Assembly (NCBI GenBank): GCA_030407315.1
Contig: JALQPE010002580.1
Location: forward strand, 1-64,000
Source of the DNA: Asparagopsis taxiformis
Lineage: Eukaryota > Rhodophyta > Florideophyceae > Bonnemaisoniales > Bonnemaisoniaceae
Reading direction: 5' to 3'
Length of the DNA: 64,000 nucleotides
The notes beneath the pieces are model-generated. The model had not been told where the DNA came from. It saw nothing but the letters and a program-made list of their open reading frames with translations, and searched no databases. A program made the position numbers and the translations under genes. Below are positions 34,142 through 45,448 of the stretch, piece by piece (the first letter of the stretch is position 1; the number at the start of each line of letters is the position of its first letter).

Positions 34142-34954
34142 GATGCATCAATTCAAGCATCGATTGGAAATCTGATTGCCCCGGAAATTTGAAAGTGTTT
34201 CGTGGTCAGGAAGTTTGGGCGGTCTACATAAGTGAGAAATGAACTTGTTACAGGAGATCCGTTTGTGTCGTTTGTTGTTTGTATTAGTTGATTTTATCCC
34301 TAGTCTAGCTAGTCACAAACATTGACATTGGTAGAATGTCAGCCTTACTGACAGTCTATGGATGTCAAATTGTGCAGCTGGCATCATGACAGTGCGGAAT
34401 ATTTTTCGAAACCGAGAGCCGCATCCAGCCCCTTGTATACACTGAAAGACTTTTTCACAGACTGGCACGATAAATATATTTCGACTGGAGTGTACTGCTC
34501 GTACGCACCATATATCAATCATTGGTAGCAGTCAAATGCAGACAGCAATAGATGAGCTTGGGGGGCGTCACACGTGTGACACGTTGCACCATCGCCGGCG
34601 GGTTGGATGGGATATACATGAGCTCCCACCAGCTGTAATAGCTCACCAAGGGTTTCTGGAGCAATCAATATCTGTCTACCAATCATGTCGATGCGGCAGA
34701 ATCTGTAGAATCTTTACAATACCGCACGCTTAAATAGTCAATGTGATGCACGCGCCCTTCCAGATCCGAGTTGTCTACTTCTGCTGCACACTTTGCTGCC
34801 GCTGTGATACTGCCTGTTATAAATGGTGCGAAACACTAGCAATCTCATGTACAAGCGAGTATATCCACTTAAATCTGGCGCACCTTGAGACGCTCAACAT
34901 CGTCGAGCCGATTCGATAATACAAAGTAGGCGCGCGCTGAAATATTTACAATGC
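34142..34954. other. Intergenic between convergent genes; nothing recognised
   Basis: Only short open frames without domain or bias. Confidence 0.5.
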
Positions 34955-36415
34955 TTACCCGGCGTGCATTGCAGTTCCTTCCAATTGATCGGCTGCCGGC
35001 GTTTGCGACTGTTCGCCTGTTGTCGCTGAAGGATCAGACGAACTGAACGCCCCGGTTGCAGTGCTCTCAATCTGCTCGCTCTGGAGAAACTTGCGCTCTC
35101 TTCTGATAATAATAGTGAGAAGAACGATTGCTAGTAGGAAGGTAATGCCCGCCATAACCGAATACGCCACGATGGCACCCGTAAGCGATTTGCCTCGGTA
35201 AGGAGAGCTGACCAGATTGGGTCGAATGTTTGTCGCAACGTTGTATTCTGCACCTTGCATGTCCATCCAACTAATGAAGTGCGATATGCGAGTATATACA
35301 CCTGGAAAATCGTCGCGCGCACATCCATTACCTGCTGATACTGTACCGATCAACACAGGGTTATTGTCCCTGTCTAGTTGAATCAACGGACCACCACTGT
35401 CTCCTTGACAGCTATCACAACCACCGTCCATGTAGCCGGCGCAGATTTGAAAATCACTATCCACATTAAGACCTTCAAAAGTCGCGTACGCGTCTTGACA
35501 AGTCTGATTACTAGTCAACGGAACATCTACAAATCGCAGTTCGCCAACATCAGCATCCTCACCCTCTTTGACGCGACCGTACCCGATTGCACGCGCAATG
35601 GAAAACGTGGTTGGTTCATTTGGGTCACTGTTGACGAGCAGGAAACGAGTGCCGTCCGGTGCCGTGTCGGCAAGTCGTATGAGCGAGACGTCGTATTTGA
35701 AATCATCTGGAGTATCAGCCCACTTTTCATGAATGTACACTCGGTCAATATTCAGTCTGGGGCCGATGAGATCGCGCCGACCGATGCGAAGAATGTGAGA
35801 GGTTGTGACGCCACAATGAGCGGCGGTAATGGCCCATCTGGGACTGAGCATTGCTCCGGAACAAAGGCGATTATTTCGGTCGACGATGGAAATCATGAAA
35901 CTGAGTTCGAACTCGCCTGCTTCCGAGCCGCCGACGATGCGCGGATGTGTCTCCCGGGCGGTCATGGGGGCTGCAAGCTGTCGGGAATTGGGAGGGTCGA
36001 AGAGCAGTGTGGGACATGTGAGACGGACGGAACGAAGTGAGATGTTGTAGTTATTGTGGGTAGTTTGCGGTCGGTTGGAGTCAGGTATAAGGACGAGTGA
36101 AAACAAGCCATGACGATGGATGGACCAGACGTCGGGACGCAAGACACTGCTGGTGGGTTGGGATGCATAGCGATAGGTCGTTGGTATGGACGAAATGTGC
36201 GGGATTTGGGCGCCAAGTGTGCGTGTGTAGTGCTGACGATTGATGAGACGGAGATGATAGGCACTGTGGGGAGTGGCGACGCGAACGATGCAGGGACACT
36301 TGACAAAGGGCGTCGCGTGGTAGTTTCCAGTGGCGTGAAGAGTGGTGATGGTCGTGGCGCGTGTGAGAGATAGTACAAGTGCGGTAGAGAGGAAGTAGAA
36401 GATGGTAGAATGCAT
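34955..36415 (-). CDS. Membrane-anchored trypsin-like serine protease (S1)
   Basis: 486 residues from the ATG at 36415; the longer frame to 36445 lacks an ATG. Signal peptide about 1-20, a pro-region of about 130 residues, then activation site R-IVGG at about 159-163. Catalytic triad His200 (TAAHC), Asp242 (YDVSLIRL), Ser340 (GDSGGP). Asp334, six residues before the Ser, predicts cleavage after Lys/Arg. A transmembrane helix at about 411-437 is followed by RRERK and a Ser/Thr-rich tail of about 45 residues, so the protease faces outside with a cytosolic tail. Such anchoring resembles animal type I membrane S1 proteases. Substrate unknown. The antisense frame 35378-36040 is a shadow. Confidence 0.93.
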   Translation of the reverse strand: MHSTIFYFLSTALVLSLTRATTITTLHATGNYHATPFVKCPCIVRVATPHSAYHLRLINRQHYTRTLGAQIPHISSIPTTYRYASQPTSSVLRPDVWSIHRHGLFSLVLIPDSNRPQTTHNNYNISLRSVRLTCPTLLFDPPNSRQLAAPMTARETHPRIVGGSEAGEFELSFMISIVDRNNRLCSGAMLSPRWAITAAHCGVTTSHILRIGRRDLIGPRLNIDRVYIHEKWADTPDDFKYDVSLIRLADTAPDGTRFLLVNSDPNEPTTFSIARAIGYGRVKEGEDADVGELRFVDVPLTSNQTCQDAYATFEGLNVDSDFQICAGYMDGGCDSCQGDSGGPLIQLDRDNNPVLIGTVSAGNGCARDDFPGVYTRISHFISWMDMQGAEYNVATNIRPNLVSSPYRGKSLTGAIVAYSVMAGITFLLAIVLLTIIIRRERKFLQSEQIESTATGAFSSSDPSATTGEQSQTPAADQLEGTAMHAG

Positions 36416-36927
36416 GTCAAAGGGTTGGATGCGGTTGAGGTGCAAGACGGTTGCAAGTCATGGGAAGTGCGCGGCAGTGGAATTGGATGGAGATACCAGC
36501 GGTGGCGGGCGATGTGGTCGACGTTTGTTAGCGTTACAATACATAACCACAGCGCTGCCAACGGTACTGTTGTAAACTATTAGTTACTCTTCCGCATCCA
36601 GCAATGTCTGTAATTCACGACGTGCCTCCTCCGGACTGTAAGCATTGCAATGTCGTCTACTGATTGGACTGATTTAGGTAGCGCTTGATTTTTTTGCATG
36701 ATACTGGACGCGGGGTATAGATTTTCTGTTATTTTTTGTGGACTCCGACTAGATAGAAGATGCTCCGTCGGAGGTCCCTGCTGGAATTTTGGCCCAATCA
36801 TACGGCGCGCTCGCGGCCGCAGTACTGTACTTTGACTAACAGTAACTAAACACGATAGATATCTCAACAAATAGAGTCACATTTACTAATTTTAAACAAA
36901 CATTTTCAATTCACAAACTTGTACCGA
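36416..36927. other. Intergenic; no gene seen
   Basis: Separates two minus-strand genes. Nothing recognised. Confidence 0.5.
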
Positions 36928-38289
36928 TCAACCCTGCGCAGGCGGCTGCGTGCGGGTGCTATCAACGGAAGAAGACGACGGACCAGCCTCATTATTCGAA
37001 GCGCCAGCAGCTGCGGACGGCGGAACCTGAGCTTCGAGCACGGAGGACAAACTAGCGGCGGTGATCGCATCGTACACACCGAGTGCCGCTGCATTCTGAA
37101 GACCATATTCTCTCTGCAACTGAATCACCGCCTGCTTGGTGCGCGGTCCATAGATTCCCGCGCGGAATGCATACATACTTTCGTCCATGTATCCCAGATC
37201 AGTGAGGACCTTTTGCAAAAATGCAACCTTGGACCCACTTTCACCCGGATGGATCGGAGCGGGCGGTACGACCGCATCACCCCACTCCTCTCTGTTAAAT
37301 TGAGTCGGAATCTGTACAGCCTCCAAATCGAGCATATCCAGCGGCAATTGGCGCAGTATGGCAACAAACGACGCGTCCGCCAACGCGGTTCGAAGCAATG
37401 CATTTACATGGCCACAAATCTCTGGTCCGACAGGCGATAATGTCGGCTCAATGCTGGTCATCAATGCATCCACAGCCTCTGTCGATGGCACTCCTGACTG
37501 GCCGAGGTTTTCCGTCAACCAGGTACGTACGATGGCGAATGTGGATTTAGTGGCCTGCATCGCTGTTTGCTGCGCTTCCGCGCCGCTAATGGAGCGGACC
37601 GACGCGGTAAGCTGGTGGAATTTTTCCCGAATCGCCGGCGAGATGTTGGATAGATCGGACATGACGGTGGATAACATCGGGAGCAATGTGGATAAAAACT
37701 GTCCAAACATATTGCCCATGGATGCACCGCCGAATCCATGATGCGCACCGCGGCGTCCGTGGCTGTGACGACCGTGGCCGTGACGGCCGTGGCCATGACG
37801 ACCGTGGCGTCCGCCCCAGCCGCGCGGATGGCCGGACGTGGGGTTGAAGGGCGACGGCCCCTGAGAACCGGATGCTGCTGCGGCTGCCGCGGACATCATG
37901 TTGGCGAACATGTTCATGACATCAGCGGGGTTTGCTGGGTTTTCCGTCTGTTGGTTCTGGTTTTGAGGCGGCGGGTTGGTGGGGTTGGACTGCGACTGCG
38001 GGGCTGGTGCAGCTCGCGGTGATGATTTGGGGATGTCCTCATCTGGATTGTAGATGTGGAGACGAACTGGGGAAATGTTGTGCTGTTTCACAAGGTTGAA
38101 GAGTTCGTTGAGTTCGATATCTGAGGAGATGGTGATGATATCACCTTCGTTATCAGCGTAGGTGATTCTGGCGTTTTCAGGAATGGTGAAGAGGCTTCGT
38201 AGATGCGAAATGAGAGCATCGAAATTAATTTCGCTGATGGAGAAGCGACGGATTGTGTTGTTGTACGTGGCTTTGATGGAGAAGGTCAT
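36928..38289 (-). CDS. PB1-domain protein with C-terminal peptidoglycan-binding-like domain
   Basis: 453 residues. An N-terminal PB1 domain (1-80) carries an acidic OPCA-type motif (YADNEGD at 44-50, then D57 and E59), the charge face by which PB1 domains of NBR1/p62-type adaptors form head-to-tail contacts. A Pro/Gln/Asn linker follows, then a His-Gly-Arg-rich tract at about 155-186. A mostly helical middle (190-345) is unassigned. Residues about 350-395 (LQKVLTDLGY, GIYGPRTKQAV, LQREYGL) match the PG_binding_1 fold, normally found in cell-wall hydrolases. No ZZ, FW or UBA domain, so it is not a standard NBR1. A TATA box and a TTCTAGAA element lie upstream. Confidence 0.8.
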   Translation of the reverse strand: MTFSIKATYNNTIRRFSISEINFDALISHLRSLFTIPENARITYADNEGDIITISSDIELNELFNLVKQHNISPVRLHIYNPDEDIPKSSPRAAPAPQSQSNPTNPPPQNQNQQTENPANPADVMNMFANMMSAAAAAASGSQGPSPFNPTSGHPRGWGGRHGRHGHGRHGHGRHSHGRRGAHHGFGGASMGNMFGQFLSTLLPMLSTVMSDLSNISPAIREKFHQLTASVRSISGAEAQQTAMQATKSTFAIVRTWLTENLGQSGVPSTEAVDALMTSIEPTLSPVGPEICGHVNALLRTALADASFVAILRQLPLDMLDLEAVQIPTQFNREEWGDAVVPPAPIHPGESGSKVAFLQKVLTDLGYMDESMYAFRAGIYGPRTKQAVIQLQREYGLQNAAALGVYDAITAASLSSVLEAQVPPSAAAGASNNEAGPSSSSVDSTRTQPPAQG

Positions 38290-38350
38290 GTTGGACTGTT
38301 GATTTGGATGATGGCTGGGTGGATTGGGGTGAAGATGTCAAGATGGCGCG

Positions 38351-38358
38351 TATTTATA
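38351..38358 (-). promoter_or_regulatory. TATA box of the PB1 gene
   Basis: Minus-strand TATAAATA, 62 bp upstream of the ATG. Confidence 0.65.
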
Positions 38359-38384
38359 CATGCCATTGGAGGCGCGACAGTGTT

Positions 38385-38392
38385 TTCTAGAA
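38385..38392 (-). promoter_or_regulatory. Heat-shock-element-like TTCTAGAA
   Basis: Two facing units (TTCnnGAA) 26 bp upstream of the TATA box; another copy at 38708-38715. The minimal heat-shock factor site normally needs three units, so this is suggestive only. Confidence 0.35.
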
Positions 38393-39662
38393 CGCGGAAT
38401 GGTTGTCGAGATGGAGCGTTGGATTGGTGCAGAGGGTGACTGGGGTAGCTGGAGGGCACACGTAGACAGATAGATGGCAAACTGATGCCGGTTATTGAGA
38501 TTATGTTGTGACGCACTATTGAGAGGCTTGCGCTGTACGACGTCAGGCACACTGTTCTTCCCTTCCCATTGGTCGTACATCTCGACTGGATTGCTCTGGA
38601 CAGCGATGCGTCTTGATGCTGGAATGCGTTCAGGCCACACCTGCCATGGACGTCTGTGATGGCATTCCAGCTTGAGCTACATCTGGAAAGTGCGACAAAA
38701 TATGATGGTTCTAGAACTTTTTCAAAAACTGAAATAGTTTGTGATAAGTTTGGCAATTTGTTCTGGAGACTTAATTACAATCTCGGTGCTTTAATTGTTG
38801 TTGTCTCGCGATCATGCAGATCACGCCACGTGCCAGGCTGATGGTGCATGACAACGTGTTGCATCCCTATCTGATGAACATCCCAATCATTCGCGCCAAT
38901 CTAACGACACGCTACTATCGCTTAGCATGATCGCAAGACCGCACGCACATCATGCCGTCATGCCGCACAAATATCTTACCATTTCGCGTTATCAATTGCT
39001 TCCTCGTCATGTTTGTGCGCATTACACACTATGCAGCCATGTTTTCATAACCTAACCGGTCAAACTCGAATGTACGACATGCAGTATTCACCAAGTTGAC
39101 CATAATGTAATAACATGCCTTCCCAAATATCACTTCTTCGCAGTCAACGACGTAAATGTCATTAAATGCGATTTCTACTTCCTAGTTTCATCTCAAATTT
39201 CGCTATGAGAACAGATATGTCCATCAAATATCACTTCCGGGCTGCACCCTATTTCCATTCTCAATCGCCGTCCCCTTCTAAAATATATTGCTCCAGACTT
39301 GTTCCAGCTCATAACATCTCCTCATGTGCACAACTTCACGCTGCTTGCAAGCGCCAACTGTGGACTCGGTTTAACCCACGTTGCCGTCCATTGCTGAAGT
39401 CTCCCCAAATGGTGCTTGCTTATCCTATGGACTCGTTTCTGGAACAGTTAAACACACGGAGAATATAACTAGAAGAACCTACAAATTTTACTGTTCTGGA
39501 GATCTTAGACTTCCGAATCCAGTCCAAGTCCGTAAGATTACAAGAGCAAGACACTATTCCCGGTCAGCGGAACATGTCTGATATCCAATCTCCATAAACA
39601 CTCGTTATAGAATGCACAGGTACAGCAAATAAACAGAACTTCCATCCTACAATATGCGTCCA
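38393..39662. other. Intergenic; no gene seen
   Basis: No supported gene or RNA. Contains the second TTCTAGAA at 38708. Confidence 0.5.
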
Positions 39663-40130
39663 CTAACAGTTGAGGCATTCACGGTCTGACACGAATCCAT
39701 CTGCATGGACAACAGCCTTGTACTCTCTAGCCTCAGCTGCCTTCTCGACAAGTTTGTTACGAGCAAGGAATTTTTTGGTCATGACACCGGCGTCATACGC
39801 CCTCTTCTCGGCAACGTTCTCACCTTCGGTGCCCAAGTATCTGATGGAGATTGGTGCGTTGGATGGAAGCGCCTCGCAGATGGCGTCACCACGTCCACGG
39901 CATACACACCTCTTCGTGTTACGGAACATCCGACCCTCGGACGGCATGCAGCCGGTGATGATGGAGCACTTGCCTCCGGGGCCACAATTGTCAGAAAAGA
40001 GGACGGAGCATCTGCATGGCTCGTCGATGGGGATTCTAACCTCGGTGGGGACGCATCTGGTGAACACACAGCTTTGTGCGTTGGCGGAAGCGACGAGGAG
40101 GAGAGTGATAATGGCAATGATTCCCTTCAT
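39663..40130 (-). CDS. Small secreted Cys-rich protein
   Basis: 155 residues with a strong signal peptide (about 1-18, ending SANA). Residues 19-90 hold about 12 cysteines in recurring CxxxRC, CRC and CxxxxGC spacings, suggesting two disulphide-rich repeats (CVFTRCVPTE and CSIITGCMPSE are parallel). The C-terminal part is charged and ends ECLNC. No family recognised; likely an apoplastic or cell-wall protein. The leader appears to contain an intron (40154-40245), and a TATAAG-like box lies at 40331-40338. Confidence 0.85.
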   Translation of the reverse strand: MKGIIAIITLLLVASANAQSCVFTRCVPTEVRIPIDEPCRCSVLFSDNCGPGGKCSIITGCMPSEGRMFRNTKRCVCRGRGDAICEALPSNAPISIRYLGTEGENVAEKRAYDAGVMTKKFLARNKLVEKAAEAREYKAVVHADGFVSDRECLNC

Positions 40131-40153
40131 TTTAGATTGGAGACGGTGTGGTG

Positions 40154-40245
40154 CTGTGAGGACGAGAGTTGAAAAGACTGTTTAGTTGGAGTGGTTACGA
40201 CGGTAAAGTTCCTAGGAGCTTTCGCGTTAAGGCTCTTGTACTTAC
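40154..40245 (-). other. Probable 92-bp 5'UTR intron
   Basis: On the minus strand, CAAG followed by GTAAGT (donor at 40245) and CCTCACAG (acceptor at 40154), 23 bp before the ATG at 40130. Consensus match only. Confidence 0.5.
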
Positions 40246-40387
40246 CTTGCCGTGGAGTTTTGTGGTTGAAGTTGGTGAATGTGAGTGCGTGTGGGAGGAA
40301 GGGTGGTGCAAATCTGTGGGAGACAGCCGGCTTATAACGCACAGTATGGGACGAGTTATGAAGAATAGTGCAATTGCAAACGTTTAA

Positions 40388-43300
40388 TTGTGGGCCATGA
40401 GTAGCTCTGGTTCTGAGAATACGGTTGGATAGTATGCAAGCGATACGTAGGACGAGATACTTGATTGGAGTAGTCGTTCAGGGAGTGGTGGGTCGTTGGA
40501 CGGTTTGTTTCATTGTAAACGAAAACAATCAGATATGTTAACGCGAGCAGTTTGAGGCGCAGATTCCAGCTGATGGGTCAATGGTTTGATCCGTTCGGGC
40601 GAGTTTTCTCTCTGACAGTAGATGAAAGCAGTAACTCGAGATAATCTGATGAATATCGCGGAACAGCGCAGCACACCTCTGCACAGCGACACTACGAAAG
40701 TGTTCTGGTCATACAATGCCGAACTAGAGAGACTGAAAGCCAATATAACACCGTCGAGGCTGATGACTTAAAGGGCTTTTCGTATATCACGGGGCCAATT
40801 GGTAGAAGAAATTGCTAACGTAGATGGATGCATGCTTCTGTTTCGTGCTAATCACGCGGGGCGCGGTTAGATGCTGCATGCGTTGTTTGCTGAATCGAAA
40901 TATCGGTCGTGGGGGCATGGCAGAATATGCTGGATTCGGGGCCTGGCTGACGAGACGGATACAGATCATGGATCGTTTTGCTGAGCTGTAGACTGTGAAG
41001 TGATGGTTTGTAGTTTCGGAAGGAAGAGATCACGTCAACGGATTTGGTAGTATCTCTGAAACGTGTAGGTCGATGGGTCATGCTTGTTGCTCGTCCTTTT
41101 TGTTTTATAGGTGTTTCAATTCACTGTATACACGATATTGTTTGTTTCAATGAAAAAGCCTTTGAATTGGTACAAACATACGGCCACACCATCTTGGCTT
41201 GGGAAGAGTGCTTGACGCGATATGTTTTGGAGTAACCACAGTTTCGAATATATTTCTACTAGCCGGCCACATTCTACCAATGCAGATGAGTCAACCGGGA
41301 TTGGAGGCATGTTAGTTCGGAAGAATATAATGCTTATAGTAATCGTGAAATCGATGGCTGGTATTACACAATTTACAAATGGCGGCAAATCGATGTGCAT
41401 TCATTGTGCACTTTTGATGATGATAACAGCATGTTCTCATACCGGCTTCACTTGAACTACCTGGCATGGACGCTACGCTCGAACCTTTTCTCGCAAGCTA
41501 CTGGGATTTAGCGCGCACGTAGAAGAGATTCAATCTATTTGGCGTCTATGTATGCTACGGCACAGTACGGGACAAGAGCTGAGAAACACAAGCGTGGATC
41601 GTTGCACGGCATAGTACGCATAGCATGCCGTAATCAAGTTGACGTAAATAGTAGAGTTGATTACAGTTGATTGATGCAAATTGCGCTGTGCAACACGTAT
41701 GCTTGGGTTTGATATTTTGTGGCTCGCCGAGCATTTCCAGGTGTAGATACAGTATTGTTTCTGCATTGAATGAGAATCCACGACTAGATATATCTCATCC
41801 CTCCATTTCTGCTTCATGCTTCGCACTTCTTCGATCCAACAGCAGTGTATTGACTGGATTGGGCACCGCACAACTTCAACTAGGCTTTTCGCCATGCGTT
41901 GCTTTTGCCTTCAAAGGACGTGATGTAGAGGAAGATACGTTATGTTTTTTCAAGTATATTTCTAAAGTTTGTCACGCATCACGTATTGCTCGATCCCATC
42001 CCGGTAGATTATCGGTGGACGACATGACGAGTCTACTGTATTTGTGCTGAGGATAGAAGTCACCTCGCAGGTAAGGGAAAACGTAGCCAATGTTCTCACG
42101 TCGCCTCAGGATATCCAAGCGGGAATTGGGCAAGCTCTTTTGCATTCGAAAAACCTAATGAAATATCGTATACAGCCGACCAACAATTCGCAGCTTGTCA
42201 ACCTAAATTCAACGTAGGGACACCACGTGCACCACAGGATACGGCTCAAGTTACCGGGGCATACCGCTTTGAAAATTTACATGACTCGGCCGCAAACTAC
42301 GCTAGTCATAATGCGGCGTATCGGTTGTTATCTTGCCCATAATCCCGTATATACTGTACATTATTTATCATCATTACGGTGATACTTTCATTTGCCAAAT
42401 CATCCGAAATTCAGCGCACTATATCCCAAGTCGTTCTCCATTCTGGTGTGTAGATAGCAGCTTGACAAGTTATGTAGTTTCCGCCTCTAGCTAGACACGC
42501 ATGATTTATAAAACGCACGCAACACGAGTCTAGTTACATCATTACAAGCGCATGCAAGGTCCAAGAGACCTTATCGACGAACATGACATGCCTCGATAAA
42601 GCGGCACGCCGAAGCATTGGTCGGAAATATAATCGTGATGATCCTGTTATCGTAGAGAGCACAGGGCCTTCCCAGGCCCAAGTACACAGCGAATAGCGGG
42701 CAGTCGTCGCATGATTATTCCACGCTGGCTACACACCGCATAGATGGCATCGGTAATAACGGACTGTATGATCGTGGTTCAATACGTTTTGACGCTACTA
42801 AATCTTACTCGTCCGCGACTTTCCGTTGCATTTGTGCGTAACCGTTGGGTAAGCGTTTCTATCTCTTAGCTGCACCTTTTGTCGATTGCGAATCATGACA
42901 AATTTCTCTGCGGCAGAGAAGGTGAACGGGTTAAACGCATTAATACAGTCTCGATCCGGAATAAATTCAAGGCCATCAGGGATGCAACAGTCTTCCATGC
43001 AGCTGTTATTGGCAATGTAATGTCCAATTTTGGATCGGATCAGTCATACCAGCCGTAGAAGAAGTGACGGTGTGGCGTCGGTAATCGGTTGTTTCGTGGC
43101 CGAGTGGAAAGACGACAATTTTTTTGGCGTACAGGCGCGCTCCTTGAATACTCGAGGCACTACCGGGGTATTCAGTACGCAATGGTACGGGCGGTGAATT
43201 GTGCATCCATCAGCAATTCAATTGACAAAGGGAGTGAAGGTCCCACCGGGGTGCAGTGTTCCGCACGTTAGCCCGAAAAGTTGGAAATAAAACATCATAG

Positions 43301-44357
43301 CCATCACTTGTCAGATTCGTGACATGATGCGAATATGATTGAACGCGGTGGCGGAAACGTAGCAGCGATGGGGATGCATCACAGCACTCTAGGAAGAATG
43401 AGCGATCCGTGGGTATCACAGTGCAAATTCTAATCCTAGCAGTGATTTCAAGCTTTTCGTCGACGCCATCACCAGGTCGCCGCGAAGCAGAGTTTAATCA
43501 GCAGATCTAAATGGAATGGGTCCCCTGTTGACATATCGCCAAACATGACATCACATCGATCCCTCAATAGACGAAACAGAAATGGGTTGTATACCTTGTT
43601 CCTTCAAATGTCCAAATTGCGCACGGAGAATTGGCAGCTATCTTGCACTGGAACATGTTTCCGTCGCGTCATGGAATGATACACATCTTGCTGCGAGTAG
43701 ACGATCTGTCTGAACAAGTAGTGCAAGATGGCAGATCAGACGAAGCGGCCGCCATCACTTGTATCGCACGTCATCTTCGGCCAATGCGAAAGTCGCTCAA
43801 TGCGGACTCGAGTTGGAGCCACGACGATGTTGCGCAGACGCGCTTTCAAGTCTTCGCACGCGACCTAGTCTTGCAGTGTGGCGCATAAACAACGTAAACG
43901 CGCACGTGATGACGGAAAACAAGTAGATACAATTTTCAATTTAATCTGCAGTCGCTGTACGTTTACACACTGACTTGGCCTGTGTTTCTCACGTGTCGAT
44001 GAGGTACATCTCGTGCAACATTGCCAGACACTGCGCTACATGACGCAGGTACATTGCAAAGCTATATCGTCCGGCCGGCACGCCATCAGCGTCGCACGGG
44101 ACGGCATTATCCATCAATGGCAGCCGCATTAGTCTAGAACATCCGATGTAAACGTCACCCATTGAAGAGAAACAGTCCATCCCAACGCCCATCCATTCAC
44201 TCATCCACCATCGGCGCGGTCACACGCACCGCTCGACGCGGACGCATCACACGGTCCATGTCGCCAAACCGCGGCGCAGACTGGCCAGCAGCGCGGGGTT
44301 CAACCATCGCCATGCGAACCCCGGAGCCGGATACGCGCGCGCGAGACGGGGGGAAGC
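40388..44357. other. 4-kb gene-poor stretch
   Basis: Only short frames (for example 41667-42050, 43631-43888) without recognisable domains, composition bias or promoter signals. No repeat in common with the rest of the window was noticed. Confidence 0.5.
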
Positions 44358-45383
44358 ATGACAAAAGAGACGGCCATCATGGGGATATTCACGGCGACGC
44401 TAGCGACATTATTCATCTTCATCATGCCGCCGCTATCGATCCATCTGACGCGATCGCGTCTAACGGCATGGACGCGACTACACACGACAAGCAGCTACAC
44501 GCGGCGACCTCGCGCACACTCGTGCGGCACGCAGCGCGCGCAGACCTTTCTGGTATCGTTCATGGGGCGCAGCGGCTCGTCGGCGATCATGTCGGAGCTG
44601 GCGGCGCATCCGTCGGTGTATCTCGCGGGCATGGAGCCAGTGGACCATCAGAAACAGTTTAACAGCACGCTAGCGCTACGGAAGGCGCGCGAGATATTCG
44701 ACGCCGGCATCCGACGCAACAGGACTGTCGGCTTCAAGATCCGGCCGCAGCACGTGCGCAACGCGCCGCACGCCTGGCGCGCGTTGGTGCGCGAGTACGA
44801 CACGCGCGTCGTCTGGCAGTACAGAAGGAATGTGTTCAAGGACGCGGTTGGGGAGTACAACTTTGCGCGCGCCGGACGACGCGGAGAGCTGCGGAGCGTC
44901 ATGGGCGGGTTGAAGGAGCGCGGGGCGGAGTGCACGCGCGAGACGGGGTGTTTGTTGCGTATTGCGGATATGGAGGAGTTGCATTCGGTGCTGCAGAGAC
45001 GGGTGCTGAATAATGTGATGGTTGCCGAGGCGACGAGGATTCTGAGCGGCGAGGATGGGTGCGTGTGGGAATTGCCGTATGAGGATTATTTGTACGATCG
45101 ACGCGGGAGTATGGCGGATCTGCAACGGTTTCTAGGGTTGGATTTGGTGGACACGAGCCCGAGTCGATACAAGGCGACTGGAGATAACTTGTGCGAGATT
45201 GTGGAGAATTGGACGCAGGTTTGTGAGAGCTTTTATTCGTGCGTGCTGTGGCAACCGATGATGGACGATCATGTCAACGGGTGTTTCTGTCCCGCGCAGC
45301 CGGCGGCGAGTCGTTTTTGTCAAGTCACTAGTGGTAAGCATCGCCCGACCGTGTACAGGATGTCGGTAAACGATTCGCAATGA
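44358..45383 (+). CDS. Golgi-type carbohydrate sulfotransferase 1
   Basis: 341 residues, type II membrane topology: a signal-anchor at about 8-30, a short stem, then the catalytic domain. The 5'-phosphosulfate-binding loop of PAPS-dependent sulfotransferases is FLVSFMGRSGSSAI at about 64-77. Further family landmarks shared with the two neighbours are GFKIRPQHV, WQYRRNVFKDAVG, YEDYLYDR, LQRFLGL and NLCEIVENW, with conserved lumenal Cys at the C-terminus (CVLW, CFCP). Expected reaction: transfer of sulfate from PAPS to a glycan in the Golgi lumen. In red algae the matrix galactans are sulfated, which fits but is not shown here. First of a three-gene cluster. Confidence 0.88.
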   Translation: MTKETAIMGIFTATLATLFIFIMPPLSIHLTRSRLTAWTRLHTTSSYTRRPRAHSCGTQRAQTFLVSFMGRSGSSAIMSELAAHPSVYLAGMEPVDHQKQFNSTLALRKAREIFDAGIRRNRTVGFKIRPQHVRNAPHAWRALVREYDTRVVWQYRRNVFKDAVGEYNFARAGRRGELRSVMGGLKERGAECTRETGCLLRIADMEELHSVLQRRVLNNVMVAEATRILSGEDGCVWELPYEDYLYDRRGSMADLQRFLGLDLVDTSPSRYKATGDNLCEIVENWTQVCESFYSCVLWQPMMDDHVNGCFCPAQPAASRFCQVTSGKHRPTVYRMSVNDSQ

Positions 45384-45448
45384 CCGAATGACCTCACGGG
45401 GTCAAAAAGGTGTTGGGCACCTTGCAGTAATCCAAAAAAGGTTGGAAC

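Noticed and set aside
35378..36040. 220-codon + frame
   Set aside because: Antisense shadow of the serine protease, whose catalytic motifs are complete.
41667..42050. 127-codon + frame
   Set aside because: No domain, signal peptide or promoter; within the gene-poor stretch such lengths occur by chance.
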